From Limnohabitans sp. Jir72 (GTDB lineage Bacteria; Pseudomonadota; Gammaproteobacteria; Burkholderiales; Burkholderiaceae_C), in NCBI RefSeq assembly GCF_003063575.1, contig NZ_NESC01000001.1, positions 62,001 to 126,000 on the forward strand: a stretch of 64,000 nucleotides of DNA, in the 5' to 3' direction. The notes beneath the pieces are model-generated. The model was not told the DNA's origin. It saw nothing but the letters and a program-made list of their open reading frames with translations, and searched no databases. Position numbers and translations under genes: made by a program. Shown piece after piece: positions 27,102 through 36,865 of this stretch (position 1 is the stretch's first letter; the number at the start of each line of letters is the position of its first letter).

Positions 27102-27128
27102 AAAGGGGCTTTGCGGCCCCTTTTTTTT
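27102..27128 (+). terminator. intrinsic terminator/attenuator between rpsB and tsf
   Basis: AAAGGGGC, a 6-base loop, GCCCCTTT and a further T-run. It lies 17 bases after rpsB and 34 bases before the tsf ATG. It should lower tsf transcription relative to rpsB, as partial rpsB|tsf terminators do in other bacteria. Confidence 0.9.
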
Positions 27129-27162
27129 AATCTGACTTTTAGACTGAATACGGAGAAATCAA

Positions 27163-28056
27163 ATGGCTGTAATTACCGCAAGCATGGTCGCTGAACTGCG
27201 CGCAAAAACCGACGCCCCCATGATGGAGTGCAAAAAAGCCCTCACTGAAGCTGAAGGCGATATGGCCAAAGCCGAAGAGTTGTTGCGCGTCAAGCTGGGC
27301 ACCAAAGCTGGCAAAGCAGCTTCGCGCGTGACAGCTGAAGGCGTTGTCACAAGTTTCGTCAGCGGCACCACTGGTGCCATGATTGAAGTCAACTGCGAAA
27401 CCGACTTTGTGACCAAGAACGACAGCTTCTTGGCTTTGGCCAACGCCGCTGCCAAACTGGTCGCTGAGCACAACCCTGCTGACATCGCTGCTCTGGGCGA
27501 GTTGGCTTATAGCCAAGACGGCTTTGGCCCCACTTTGGAAGATGTGCGCAAAGGCCTGATCGGCAAGATTGGCGAGAACATGAGCTTCCGCCGTTTCAAG
27601 CGTGCTTCGGGCGATGCCAAGATTGCCAATTACCTCCACGGCACCCGCATCGGCGTTTTGGTGGAGTTTGACGGTGACGAAACTGCAGCCAAAGACGTGG
27701 CCATGCACGTCGCCGCCATGAAGCCTGTGTCCTTGACCAGCGCTGAAGTGCCGGCCGAATTGATCGAAAAAGAGCGCTCGGTGGCTGCTGCCAAGGCTGT
27801 TGAGTCGGGCAAGCCTGCCGACATCGCGACCAAGATGGTCGAAGGCTCTGTGCAAAAGTACCTGAAAGAAGTGTCTTTGTTCAACCAATCTTTCGTCAAG
27901 AACGACAAGCAAACCGTTGAGCAAATGCTCAAGGCTGCAGGCACCACCGTGAAGGCTTTCACGTTGTATGTGGTCGGTGAAGGCATTGAGAAGAAAGTCG
28001 ACGACTTCGCTGCTGAAGTGGCTGCCCAAGTGGCTGCTGCTCAAGCTGCTGCTTGA
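27163..28056 (+). CDS. tsf: translation elongation factor Ts
   Basis: EF-Ts (297 residues) is the nucleotide exchange factor for EF-Tu. It shows [19 protein letters not shown] in the N-terminal UBA-like domain and the T-D-F-V core motif in [16 protein letters not shown]. The C-terminal half is of normal beta-proteobacterial length. GGAG lies 8 bases before the ATG. Confidence 0.99.
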   Translation: MAVITASMVAELRAKTDAPMMECKKALTEAEGDMAKAEELLRVKLGTKAGKAASRVTAEGVVTSFVSGTTGAMIEVNCETDFVTKNDSFLALANAAAKLVAEHNPADIAALGELAYSQDGFGPTLEDVRKGLIGKIGENMSFRRFKRASGDAKIANYLHGTRIGVLVEFDGDETAAKDVAMHVAAMKPVSLTSAEVPAELIEKERSVAAAKAVESGKPADIATKMVEGSVQKYLKEVSLFNQSFVKNDKQTVEQMLKAAGTTVKAFTLYVVGEGIEKKVDDFAAEVAAQVAAAQAAA

Positions 28057-28109
28057 GTTGAACCCCTTGCGTCATCCCCTTGTTCGTTTCCACATTGAAG
28101 GAGTCCATC

Positions 28110-28832
28110 ATGTCCCAAGCCAAGCCAGCCTTTAAGCGCATCTTGCTCAAGCTGTCCGGCGAGGCCCTGATGGGGGATGACGCTTTCGGTATCAACCGCG
28201 CCACCATCGTGCGCATGTCCGAAGAGATCGCGGAAATCACGCGTCTCGGCGTTCAAGTAGCCGTGGTGATCGGTGGCGGCAACATTTTCCGTGGTGTGGC
28301 GGGTGGTTCGGTCGGAATGGACCGTGCAACCGCCGATTACATGGGCATGTTGGCCACGGTGATGAACTCCTTGGCATTGGCCGATGCCATGGACAAGGCC
28401 GGTTTGACAGCGCGTGTCATGTCGGCCATCGGCATTGACCAGGTGGTGGAGCCCTATGTTCGCCCAAAGGCTTTGCAGTACCTTGAAGAAGGAAAGGTTG
28501 TCGTTTTCGCTGCGGGCACTGGCAATCCTTTCTTCACCACCGATACAGCAGCGGCTTTGCGTGGCGCGGAAATTGGCGCCGAAATGGTGCTCAAGGCCAC
28601 CAAGGTGGATGGTGTGTACACCGCAGATCCCAAGAAAGATCCTTTGGCGACCCGCTACAGCAAAATCAGTTTCGACGAAGCCATCTCGCGCAACCTGGGC
28701 ATCATGGACGCCACCGCGTTTGCCTTGTGCCGCGACCAGAAGCTGCCAATCAAGGTGTTTTCGATCATCAAGAACGGAGCCTTGAAACGCGTGGTGATGG
28801 GTGAAGACGAAGGCACGCTGGTTTACGCTTGA
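28110..28832 (+). CDS. pyrH: uridylate kinase
   Basis: UMP kinase (240 residues) of the amino-acid-kinase fold, converting UMP to UDP. Motifs are [41 protein letters not shown] and [14 protein letters not shown]. The ATG at 28110 follows AAGGAG by six bases; the open frame upstream is not used. It sits 53 bases after tsf and 24 before frr, the conserved order. Confidence 0.98.
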   Translation: MSQAKPAFKRILLKLSGEALMGDDAFGINRATIVRMSEEIAEITRLGVQVAVVIGGGNIFRGVAGGSVGMDRATADYMGMLATVMNSLALADAMDKAGLTARVMSAIGIDQVVEPYVRPKALQYLEEGKVVVFAAGTGNPFFTTDTAAALRGAEIGAEMVLKATKVDGVYTADPKKDPLATRYSKISFDEAISRNLGIMDATAFALCRDQKLPIKVFSIIKNGALKRVVMGEDEGTLVYA

Positions 28833-28856
28833 TCCCGTTCTGACGAGGAGAACCCT

Positions 28857-29417
28857 ATGACGATTGCAGACATCAAAAAGACAGCAGAAACCAAGATGGA
28901 TCAATCCATTGCGGCGTTCAAGAACAACCTCACCAAAATCCGCACTGGCCGTGCCAATCCGGCATTGCTGGACACCATCCATGTCGATTACTACGGCTCG
29001 CCCGTGCCTTTGTCGCAAGTGGCCAATGTGTCATTGATGGATTCGCGCACGATCAGCGTTCAGCCTTGGGAAAAAGGCATGGGTGCCAAGATCGAAAAAG
29101 CCATCCGTGAAAGCGAGTTGGGCCTGAACCCTGCATCCATGGGCGATTTGATTCGTGTGCCTATGCCGCCCATGAGCGAAGAGCGTCGCAAGGAAATGAC
29201 CAAGCTGGCCCGTACCGAAGGTGAGAACAGCAAGATTGCCATTCGCAACCTGCGCCGTGACGCCAACGAATCGGTGAAAAAGCTGGTCAAGGAAAAACTG
29301 GCTTCGGAAGACGATCAAAAGCGTGCTGAGGCCGATGTGCAAAAATTGACAGATAAGCGCATGACCGAGATTGATCAACTGGTGACCGCCAAAGAACAAG
29401 AGATCATGGCGGTCTGA
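28857..29417 (+). CDS. frr: ribosome recycling factor
   Basis: RRF (186 residues) splits post-termination ribosomes with EF-G. It shows the family features [37 protein letters not shown] and a long helical bundle. GAGGAG precedes the ATG. Two hairpins follow the stop, the second a strong terminator; uppS, the usual next gene, is absent. Confidence 0.98.
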   Translation: MTIADIKKTAETKMDQSIAAFKNNLTKIRTGRANPALLDTIHVDYYGSPVPLSQVANVSLMDSRTISVQPWEKGMGAKIEKAIRESELGLNPASMGDLIRVPMPPMSEERRKEMTKLARTEGENSKIAIRNLRRDANESVKKLVKEKLASEDDQKRAEADVQKLTDKRMTEIDQLVTAKEQEIMAV

Positions 29418-29454
29418 GTCTGCACACGATGCCGTGGCCATCCACGGTCTGAAT

Positions 29455-29480
29455 GGCCGCCTATTGGCGGCCTTTTTTTC
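29455..29480 (+). terminator. intrinsic terminator between frr and cdsA
   Basis: GGCCGCC, a TATT loop, GGCGGCC and seven T residues. The T-run ends 2 bases before the Shine-Dalgarno (TGGAG) of cdsA. A smaller hairpin CCGTGG-CCAT-CCACGG (29432-29447) stands in front of it. cdsA must be expressed by read-through or from a promoter inside frr. Confidence 0.92.
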
Positions 29481-29490
29481 TGGAGAAAGC

Positions 29491-30339
29491 ATGCTCAAGC
29501 AAAGAGTCATCACAGCACTGGTCTTGCTGGCCTTGTTGTTGCCCGCCTTGTTTGCGGTCAATCCCTGGCCCTTCATGGCTTTGACCGTGCTGATGATTGC
29601 TGCAGGGGCTTGGGAGTGGGGGCGCCTGAATGCCATGGGGCCAATGTGGTCATGGGCAGGGGCATTAATGGTTTTGACGCTGTGTGGCCTTGCCCAACGC
29701 TCGGGCTGGGTGCAGGCAAGTCCGCCACAGATTTGGCTGCTGGCAGGTGCCGGCTGGGTCTTGCTGGGGGCCTGGATGATTCGCCGCGGCGTGGACGCAT
29801 GGGCCTTGTGGCCGAAGACCTTGCGTTGGGTTCTTGGTTTATGCCTCTTGGTCATCGCTTGGTTGGCCATGGCGCAAGCCCATCAGCGCGGAGTGAATTT
29901 CTTGTTGTCGGTATTGGTCTTGGTGTGGGCGGCGGATGTGTTCGCCTATTTCTTTGGACGTGCTTTCGGTGGCCGTCTGGTGGGCGTGAAACTGGCGCCC
30001 AGCATCAGTCCCGGTAAAAGCTGGGAAGGTGTGTTTGGCGGGATGCTGGGGGTGATGCTGGTGGCATTGATTTGGTCCCAAATCGATCGCCGTTGGGCGC
30101 TGCCCAGCCAGAGCTTTTATTCCTTGCTGTTTGCTAAAGGTGCCTGGGTGGCTTGGCCCGCTTTGCTGTTCATGTGCGCCATGAGTGTGGTGGGTGATCT
30201 GGTCGAGTCGCTGGTCAAACGCAGCGCGGGCATGAAAGACAGCTCGGGTTTGTTGCCTGGGCATGGCGGCGTGCTCGACCGTGTCGATGCTTTGCTGCCC
30301 ACCTTGCCATTGGCCATGATGTTGGTAACCTGGATTTGA
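29491..30339 (+). CDS. cdsA: phosphatidate cytidylyltransferase
   Basis: CDP-diglyceride synthase (282 residues), an inner-membrane enzyme making CDP-diacylglycerol from phosphatidate and CTP. It has about seven to eight hydrophobic helices. The family signature is SPGKSWEGVFGG followed by SVVGDLVESLVKRSAGMKDS and LPGHGGVLDRVDALL, where the conserved Asp pair binds metal. The ATG at 29491 follows TGGAGAAAG. It is normally preceded by uppS, which is missing here. dxr follows 10 bases after the stop. Confidence 0.96.
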   Translation: MLKQRVITALVLLALLLPALFAVNPWPFMALTVLMIAAGAWEWGRLNAMGPMWSWAGALMVLTLCGLAQRSGWVQASPPQIWLLAGAGWVLLGAWMIRRGVDAWALWPKTLRWVLGLCLLVIAWLAMAQAHQRGVNFLLSVLVLVWAADVFAYFFGRAFGGRLVGVKLAPSISPGKSWEGVFGGMLGVMLVALIWSQIDRRWALPSQSFYSLLFAKGAWVAWPALLFMCAMSVVGDLVESLVKRSAGMKDSSGLLPGHGGVLDRVDALLPTLPLAMMLVTWI

Positions 30340-30349
30340 AGGGCGATCG

Positions 30350-31546
30350 ATGAACAATAAACAGAGCATTACCATTTTGGGTTCTACCGGCTCCATCGGG
30401 ACCAGCACCTTGGATGTCTTGGCACGTCATCCCGAGCAGTTTTCGGTCTATGCCCTCACGGCTTCCCGCCAGGTGGACCTGATGCTGGCCCAGTGCGCGC
30501 AATTCAAACCACAAATAGCTGTGATGGTCCGCGAGGACGCTGGGCGTTTGCTGGCCGATCGGGTCAAGGCCGAAGGCTTGCCGGTGGAGGTGCGATGGGG
30601 GGCTCAGGCGCTCGATGAAGTGTCATGTGCGCCTGAAGTCGATGCGGTGATGGCCGCCATTGTGGGTGCCGCAGGTTTGTCACCCTGTTTGGCTGCAGCA
30701 CGTGCCGGCAAGCGATTGCTTTTGGCGAACAAGGAAGCCCTGGTCGTGGGCGGCGACGTGTTCTTGTCGGCTGTGCGCGAGGGAGGGGCAACGCTGCTGC
30801 CCATCGACAGTGAGCATTCGGCCATTTTCCAGTCCCTGCCCGAAGACCCCACAACGTGGCAACGTCGTGTGCACAAGATCATTCTGACGGCTTCAGGGGG
30901 GCCGTTCCGTGGACGTGATCCATCCACCCTCAAGGATGTGACCCCCGAGCAGGCTTGCGCCCACCCCAATTGGGTCATGGGGCGCAAAATTTCGGTCGAT
31001 TCCGCCACCATGATGAACAAAGCGTTGGAGGTGATCGAGGCGCGTTATTTGTTCGGCATGTCCCCAGATCAACTCGAAGTGGTTATCCATCCCCAAAGCG
31101 TGATCCACTCTATGGTTCAGTACAAGGACAATTCGGTGGTCGCTCAGCTGGGTACGCCAGACATGCGTGTGCCCATTGCTTATGGCTTGAGCTGGCCGGA
31201 GCGCATGACGTCAGGCGCCTCGGCACTGGATTTCCACGCACTTGCGGCAATGACCTTTGAGGCCATGGGTGACCATGGCCATCCCCGGCGCTTTCCGGGC
31301 ATTCAGCTGGCTTGGGAGACGCTTAACGGCGCGCCTGGAAGCTGTGCCGTGCTCAATGCGGCCAATGAGATTGCGGTGGAGGCTTTCTTGAACCGGCAGA
31401 TCCGGTTCGATCAGATTCACGGTGTTAATCAAACGACATTAGATAGACTGGTTTGCACAACACCGCGCAATTTGGTTGATTTGTTGGAACTTGATCGACA
31501 GGCTCGTGAGATGGCCAGAACGACAGTGAGCAAGCTTCTTGAATGA
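30350..31546 (+). CDS. dxr: 1-deoxy-D-xylulose 5-phosphate reductoisomerase
   Basis: DXR (398 residues) is the second enzyme of the MEP isoprenoid pathway. It has the NADPH-binding G-S-T-G-S-I-G, L-L-A-N-K-E-A-L-V, metal-binding I-D-S-E-H-S-A and ASGGPFRG, and H-P-N-W-x-M-G. MEP-derived isoprenoids feed undecaprenyl phosphate, so dxr is usually grouped with uppS and cdsA. The C-terminus ends normally. The gene usually found next, rseP, is absent, and 228 AT-rich bases separate dxr from bamA. Confidence 0.97.
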   Translation: MNNKQSITILGSTGSIGTSTLDVLARHPEQFSVYALTASRQVDLMLAQCAQFKPQIAVMVREDAGRLLADRVKAEGLPVEVRWGAQALDEVSCAPEVDAVMAAIVGAAGLSPCLAAARAGKRLLLANKEALVVGGDVFLSAVREGGATLLPIDSEHSAIFQSLPEDPTTWQRRVHKIILTASGGPFRGRDPSTLKDVTPEQACAHPNWVMGRKISVDSATMMNKALEVIEARYLFGMSPDQLEVVIHPQSVIHSMVQYKDNSVVAQLGTPDMRVPIAYGLSWPERMTSGASALDFHALAAMTFEAMGDHGHPRRFPGIQLAWETLNGAPGSCAVLNAANEIAVEAFLNRQIRFDQIHGVNQTTLDRLVCTTPRNLVDLLELDRQAREMARTTVSKLLE

Positions 31547-31774
31547 CATCTCTTTGCCTGTTCAATGGATGGATAAAAGTCGGTTAGGGGGTCTCCTGCG
31601 ATATGATCATCCCGATTCTGATGTGGGTTAGGTCAGCGCTATGTTGCTCGAAAACCTGGAATTTAAATGTTGTTTTTTGAATTTATTTTGGTTTTTTTAA
31701 AAAACTTTGAGATGCATTTTTTAACTCGACTCTGATCGTTTCGATTGCCGCCTTTTTTCTTCACTGGGTCATCC
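31547..31774. other. AT-rich gap where rseP is normally found
   Basis: 228 bases without a gene. No remnant of a site-2 protease reading frame (such as the H-E-x-x-H motif) is recognisable. The stretch 31661-31740 is very AT-rich with runs of T and A. It presumably holds the bamA promoter, but I could not place a convincing -35/-10 pair or a sigma-E-type promoter. Confidence 0.5.
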
Positions 31775-34081
31775 ATGAATTTTCAATTTATCCGTCGCCG
31801 CACGAACGCCTCTGCGTTGACTTTACTGGCATCGGCGTTGGCATGTTTGCCAGCCTGGGCTGTCGAGCCTTTCACTGTTCGGGATATCCGAGTTGAAGGC
31901 TTGCAGCGGATCGAGCCAGGGACTGTTTTTGCTTCATTGCCATTTCGAGTTGGTGAACAGTACACCGATGACAAAGGTGCTGCTGCTATCCGGGCCTTGT
32001 TTGCACTGGGTTTGTTCAAAGATGTGCGCTTGGAAACACAGGGCGAAGTCTTGGTGGTGGTGGTGGAAGAGCGGCCATCCGTTGCTGCAGTTGAATTTGT
32101 GGGCCTCAAGGAATTTGACAAGGATGTACTGTTCAAGGCGCTCAAAGAGGTGGGTTTGGCCGAGGGGCGTCCTTATGACAAGGCGTTGGCTGACAAGGCT
32201 GAACAAGAACTCAAGCGCCAATACATCAGCCGCAGTCTTTATGGCGCAGAAGTGGTGACAACGGCCACCCCTATTGATCGCAACCGTGTGAATCTGACTT
32301 TCACGATCACAGAGGGTGGCCCCGCCAAGATCAGCCATATCGAGATTGTGGGCAACAAGGTATTTTCTGCTGATACCTTGCGTGACCAATTCAATTTGGA
32401 CACTGGTGGCTGGATGAGTTGGTACACCAAATCGGATCGGTATTCACGCTCCAAACTCAATGGCGATCTTGAGGCATTACGTTCATTCTATTTGGCGCGA
32501 GGTTATTTGGAGTTTCGTATTGACTCTACACAAGTGGCCATGACACCAGATAAACAGCAGATGTCAATCACTGTCAATATCAATGAAGGTGAACGATTTC
32601 TTGTGTCTGGCGTCAAGCTGGAAGGCAATTACTTGGATAAGGATGATGAGTTCAAATCGCTGGTGAAGATAAAATCTGGTGAGGCCTATAACGCTGAAAC
32701 AGTGGCGGAGACAATCAAGATATTTACCGATTATTTTGGTAAATTTGGGTTTGCTTTTGCTAGGGTTGAGGCCAAGCCGGTCATTGACCGAAAGAACAAT
32801 CGTGTGCAATTTTTATTGTTTGCTGAGCCATCACGTCGTGCTTATGTGCGTCGTATATTGGTCGCAGGTAACAATCGTACTCGAGATGAGGTCATTCGCC
32901 GAGAGTTTCGTCAATTGGAAGCAGCGTGGTATGATGGCGATAAAATAAGTCTTTCCCGAGATCGTGTCAATCGTTTGGGTTATTTCACTGACGTTAATGT
33001 CGACACGCAAGAAATTCCAGGTGCGCCTGATCAAGTGGATTTGTTGTTCAGTGTGACTGAGAAGCCTACCGGCAGCATTTCACTGGGTGCGGGTTTTTCT
33101 TCAGCAGAGAAGGTAGCTCTTAGTTTTGGCATTCAGCAAGAGAACGCTTTTGGCTCTGGAAACTATTTGGCAATTCAAGTTAATACCAGCAAATACAACC
33201 GAAATTACGTTGTCAGCACCACCGATCCTTATTTCACCCAAAACGGTATTTCTCGATCGGTTGATTTATTTCACAGAACCACACGCCCCTATTTAGGTGA
33301 CTTGAATGCCTACAGCTTAGTGAACTCGGGTTTGGGCCTGCGTTTTGGTGTGCCAGTGACAGAGACGGACCGTGTATTTGTGGGGGGCAATTTTGAGCAG
33401 ACACAAATTGTGGCTGGTACTGGCTTACCTGTTGAATACCAGAATTATGCAAATAAATTCGGCTCTACCAGCACGGCCCTGCCACTCACGCTGGGCTGGG
33501 CACATGACGGGCGTGACAGTGCCTTGGTGCCCACCAAGGGTAGCTTGCAGAGCTTCACTGCTGATGTGAGTGTTGCTGGTGATGTTCGTTATGCTCGGAC
33601 AAATTTCAAATATCAGCAATATATCCCCTTAAACAAAAAATATACATTTGCATTTAATACGGATTTGGGTTGGGGTCAAGGTTTGAGTGGGCAGGATTAT
33701 CCCTTGTTCAAGAACTTTTATGTCGGGGGCTTGGGTAGCGTCCGTGGTTTTGAGCAATCCACATTGGGCCCAAAATCATCATCAACATCCGGTATTTATT
33801 TGGGCGGTCCGAAGAAAGTGGTCTTTAATGCCGAATTGATGACGCCATTTCCGGGTGCAGGCAATGACAAAACACTGCGTTTATTTGCCTTTACCGACGT
33901 AGGCCGAGCTTTTGGGCAGAACGAAAGCGTGTCCTTTGCCCAACTTCGCGCCTCCGCAGGTTTTGGCTTGAGTTGGATTTCACCCATGGGTCCATTGCGT
34001 TTTTCGTATGCTGTACCGATTCGTCAGCAGACTGACGATAGAATCCAAAAACTTCAATTCCAAATCGGAACTTCTTTCTAA
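31775..34081 (+). CDS. bamA: outer-membrane protein assembly factor BamA
   Basis: The 768-residue central component of the BAM complex. A signal peptide is cut near A-W-A-V (residues 1-29). It is followed by five POTRA domains; the first starts FTVRDIRVEGLQRIEPGTVF. The C-terminal Omp85 beta-barrel has the L6-type motif GSVRGFEQ and ends with a terminal phenylalanine (Q-I-G-T-S-F), the usual BAM recognition end. Its codon use and base composition are more AT-rich than in dxr before and lpxD after, most clearly around 32600-33000. The stop overlaps the skp start (TAATG). Confidence 0.97.
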   Translation: MNFQFIRRRTNASALTLLASALACLPAWAVEPFTVRDIRVEGLQRIEPGTVFASLPFRVGEQYTDDKGAAAIRALFALGLFKDVRLETQGEVLVVVVEERPSVAAVEFVGLKEFDKDVLFKALKEVGLAEGRPYDKALADKAEQELKRQYISRSLYGAEVVTTATPIDRNRVNLTFTITEGGPAKISHIEIVGNKVFSADTLRDQFNLDTGGWMSWYTKSDRYSRSKLNGDLEALRSFYLARGYLEFRIDSTQVAMTPDKQQMSITVNINEGERFLVSGVKLEGNYLDKDDEFKSLVKIKSGEAYNAETVAETIKIFTDYFGKFGFAFARVEAKPVIDRKNNRVQFLLFAEPSRRAYVRRILVAGNNRTRDEVIRREFRQLEAAWYDGDKISLSRDRVNRLGYFTDVNVDTQEIPGAPDQVDLLFSVTEKPTGSISLGAGFSSAEKVALSFGIQQENAFGSGNYLAIQVNTSKYNRNYVVSTTDPYFTQNGISRSVDLFHRTTRPYLGDLNAYSLVNSGLGLRFGVPVTETDRVFVGGNFEQTQIVAGTGLPVEYQNYANKFGSTSTALPLTLGWAHDGRDSALVPTKGSLQSFTADVSVAGDVRYARTNFKYQQYIPLNKKYTFAFNTDLGWGQGLSGQDYPLFKNFYVGGLGSVRGFEQSTLGPKSSSTSGIYLGGPKKVVFNAELMTPFPGAGNDKTLRLFAFTDVGRAFGQNESVSFAQLRASAGFGLSWISPMGPLRFSYAVPIRQQTDDRIQKLQFQIGTSF

Positions 34082-34599
34082 TGAAAACGATTCGTCAACA
34101 TTTCACACTGGCCCTGATCACTGGTGTCGTCGCTTTTTCTGCCATGGCCCAAGCGCAGGAGTTCAAGCTGGGCTTCGTGAACACCGAGCGGATTTTCCGC
34201 GAGGCGGCCACCGCCAAACAGGCACAGGCCAAACTTGAGCAAGAATTCTCCCGACGCGAGAAGGAGTTGGTGGATGCGGGCAACACTTTGAAGTCAGCTT
34301 CGGAAAAATTTGAGCGCGAAGCACCAACGCTGGCGGAATCGCAGCGCACAGCACGCCAAAAACAATTGTTAGACCAAGACCGTGAGTTTCAGCGCAAACG
34401 CCGTGAGTTCCAGGAAGATTTGAATGCTCGCAAAAATGAAGAGCAGCAAGCCGTGGTCGAGCGTGCTAACCGTGCGGTCAAGCAAGTGGCCGAATCTGAA
34501 AAATACGATGTGGTGTTTCAGGAAGCGGTGTACATCAACCCCAAGCATGACATCACTGAAAAAGTGATCAAGGCACTCAACGCCTCTGCTGGCAAATAA
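34081..34599 (+). CDS. skp: periplasmic chaperone Skp/OmpH
   Basis: Skp (172 residues) holds unfolded outer-membrane proteins in the periplasm. A signal peptide ends near A-Q-A-Q (residue 25). [12 protein letters not shown] then opens the body domain, and a long charged helical hairpin (about 45-125) forms the tentacle. The C-terminal strand returns with [10 protein letters not shown]. It overlaps the bamA stop by one base, so the two are coupled. Confidence 0.95.
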   Translation: MKTIRQHFTLALITGVVAFSAMAQAQEFKLGFVNTERIFREAATAKQAQAKLEQEFSRREKELVDAGNTLKSASEKFEREAPTLAESQRTARQKQLLDQDREFQRKRREFQEDLNARKNEEQQAVVERANRAVKQVAESEKYDVVFQEAVYINPKHDITEKVIKALNASAGK

Positions 34600-34619
34600 C
34601 AGGTTCTGACCTGTTGGAA

Positions 34620-35609
34620 ATGGCGGCATTGAAGCTTAGATCCATCGTAGAGGCACTTGGTGGCCGCTTGCTGGGGGCTGCCGACTTGCAGATCGCCGGG
34701 CTTGCACCTTTGCAAACGGCGCGTGCCGATCAAATCAGCTTTCTGAGCCATCCCCGTTACCAAAACCAGTTGGCCATCAGCTTGGCCGGATGTGTGATTG
34801 TGGCTCCCGCGTTTGAGGCGATGGTGGCAGATCGACCTGCAGCGATCGTTACAGACGATCCATACCTTTATTTCGCACGCTTGACCCGGTTGTGGAAGCG
34901 CGAACAGCATCAGCACAAAGGGCCGCGTATTCACCCCAGTGCAGTCATTGATCCCAATGCCTCGGTTGCGGATGATGCAGTGATCGGACCTTTGTGCGTG
35001 ATCGAGCGTGGAGCCCGGGTCGGTTCGGGGTCTGTGCTGAAGTCACGCGTCACGCTGGGCGAAGACTGCAGCATAGGTGCCCGTTGCATTGTTCATGCAG
35101 GCGTGGTCATTGGCGCAGATGGTTTTGGTTTTGCCTTGCACAAGGGGCAATGGGAAAAGATCGAGCAATTGGGTGCTGTCTGCATCGGTGACGATGTGGA
35201 GATCGGAGCCAACACCTGCATCGACCGCGGCGCATTGGATGACACGGTGATCGAAAACGGCGTCAAGCTGGATAACCTGATTCAGATCGGGCACAACGTG
35301 CGCATTGGCCAACACACTGCCATGGCAGGGTGTGTAGGCGTTGCGGGCAGTGCTCGCATTGGTGCACATTGCACGGTGGGTGGTGGTGCGATTGTTCTGG
35401 GTCATTTGACGGTGGCCGACCATGTCCACATTTCAGCAGCCTCTGTGGTTACTCGATCTATCGCTCAGCCCGGTCAATACACCGGCATGTTCCCACTTGA
35501 CAGCAATGCCAATTGGGAAAAAAACGCGGCCAGCCTCAAACAGCTCTCGCGCTTGCGTGACCGCATCAGAGCGCTGGAAACTGACATTCAAAATAACAAG
35601 GAAACCTAG
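34620..35609 (+). CDS. lpxD: UDP-3-O-(3-hydroxyacyl)glucosamine N-acyltransferase
   Basis: LpxD (329 residues) adds the second hydroxyacyl chain in lipid A synthesis. It has an N-terminal uridine-binding domain and a left-handed parallel beta-helix of hexapeptide repeats from about residue 105. [15 protein letters not shown] and [18 protein letters not shown] (with the catalytic histidine) are the family motifs. The ATG at 34620 is taken; an in-frame TTG lies two codons upstream. The Shine-Dalgarno (TTGG) is unusually close. Confidence 0.96.
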   Translation: MAALKLRSIVEALGGRLLGAADLQIAGLAPLQTARADQISFLSHPRYQNQLAISLAGCVIVAPAFEAMVADRPAAIVTDDPYLYFARLTRLWKREQHQHKGPRIHPSAVIDPNASVADDAVIGPLCVIERGARVGSGSVLKSRVTLGEDCSIGARCIVHAGVVIGADGFGFALHKGQWEKIEQLGAVCIGDDVEIGANTCIDRGALDDTVIENGVKLDNLIQIGHNVRIGQHTAMAGCVGVAGSARIGAHCTVGGGAIVLGHLTVADHVHISAASVVTRSIAQPGQYTGMFPLDSNANWEKNAASLKQLSRLRDRIRALETDIQNNKET

Positions 35610-35612
35610 ACC

Positions 35613-36059
35613 ATGATGGACATCCACCAAATCCTCAAGCAATTGCCTCACCGCTACCCCATCCTCTTGGTCGATCGCGTGCTGGAGCTTGAAAAAGGCG
35701 TGCGCATCAAGGCACTCAAAAATGTGTCCATCAATGAGCCCTACTTTTTGGGTCACTTTCCACACCGCCCCGTCATGCCGGGCGTGTTGATGCTCGAAGC
35801 CTTGGCTCAGGCGGCCGCCTTGCTGGCTTTTGATACCCTGGGTGAGACCCCGGATGACCAAACGGTGTATTACTTTGCAGGCATCGATGGCGCCCGTTTC
35901 AAACGCCCTGTGGAGCCCGGTGATCAATTGATTCTGGAAGTGGAACTGGACCGCATGAAAGCGGGCATTTTCAAGTTCAAGGCGCGTGCCAAGGTGGGTA
36001 ACGAGATCGCTACCGAAGCCGAACTGATGTGCACCATGCGCAAGATCCCTCAGGCTTGA
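35613..36059 (+). CDS. fabZ: 3-hydroxyacyl-ACP dehydratase FabZ
   Basis: FabZ (148 residues) is the hot-dog-fold dehydratase of fatty acid elongation. The active-site H48 lies in [20 protein letters not shown], with E62 as the partner. [13 protein letters not shown] begins the fold. It supplies acyl-ACP and balances lipid A against phospholipid synthesis, fitting its place between lpxD and lpxA. AAGGA precedes the double ATG at 35613/35616; either could be used. Confidence 0.98.
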   Translation: MMDIHQILKQLPHRYPILLVDRVLELEKGVRIKALKNVSINEPYFLGHFPHRPVMPGVLMLEALAQAAALLAFDTLGETPDDQTVYYFAGIDGARFKRPVEPGDQLILEVELDRMKAGIFKFKARAKVGNEIATEAELMCTMRKIPQA

Positions 36060-36064
36060 GCACC

Positions 36065-36859
36065 ATGAGTAATATCCATCCAACGGCCATCATCAGCGTG
36101 AGCGCTGAGCTCGACAGCTCGGTGACCGTTGGGCCTTACAGTGTGATCGGTCCGCACGTGCGCATGGGCGCGGGGACCACGGTGGCCAGCCACTGCGTGA
36201 TCGAAGGCCACACCACGATTGGCCGTGATAACCGGATTTTCCAGTTCAGCTCCTTGGGCGCTGTGCCGCAGGACAAGAAGTACAACAACGAGCCATGTGA
36301 ACTGGTCATCGGTGACCGCAACACGATCCGCGAGTTTTGTACCTTCAACATCGGTTCGCCCGGTGACCGCGCCGTGACCTCGGTGGGCAACGACAACTGG
36401 ATCATGGCTTATGTGCATTTGGCCCATGATTGCCAAGTGGGGAACCACACGATCTTTGCCAACAACACGCAATTGGCCGGTCATGTGGTGGTGGACGATT
36501 GGGTGATCTTGGGGGGCTTCACGGTGGTACACCAGTTTTGCCGCATTGGCGCGCACAGCTTCACCGCCATGAACTCCTTGCTGTTCGCCGATTTGCCGCC
36601 TTTTGTGATGGCACAAGGGCAACCTGCCCAAGCGCGTTCGATGAACTTTGAAGGTCTGCGTCGCCGAGGTTTTACGCCTGCTCGCATCAGCGCCGTCAAA
36701 GCCATGCACAAGGCCCTTTACCGAGATGGCTTGTCTTTGGCCGATGCCATGGAACGCATTGCTGGCCTGACTGCCCAAACGCCAGAGGCCGCAGAGGATG
36801 TGAAGATGATGTTGGACTTTTTGTTGGCCGCCTCGCCGCAGCGCGGCATTGTGCGTTGA
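36065..36859 (+). CDS. lpxA: UDP-N-acetylglucosamine O-acyltransferase
   Basis: LpxA (264 residues) carries out the first step of lipid A synthesis. It has a left-handed beta-helix with N-I-H-P-T-A-I-I near the start, [20 protein letters not shown], and the catalytic-loop histidine in [16 protein letters not shown]-terminal helical domain begins at [10 protein letters not shown]. The ATG at 36065 lies five bases after the fabZ stop. Confidence 0.98.
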   Translation: MSNIHPTAIISVSAELDSSVTVGPYSVIGPHVRMGAGTTVASHCVIEGHTTIGRDNRIFQFSSLGAVPQDKKYNNEPCELVIGDRNTIREFCTFNIGSPGDRAVTSVGNDNWIMAYVHLAHDCQVGNHTIFANNTQLAGHVVVDDWVILGGFTVVHQFCRIGAHSFTAMNSLLFADLPPFVMAQGQPAQARSMNFEGLRRRGFTPARISAVKAMHKALYRDGLSLADAMERIAGLTAQTPEAAEDVKMMLDFLLAASPQRGIVR

Positions 36860-36865
36860 TCACCG

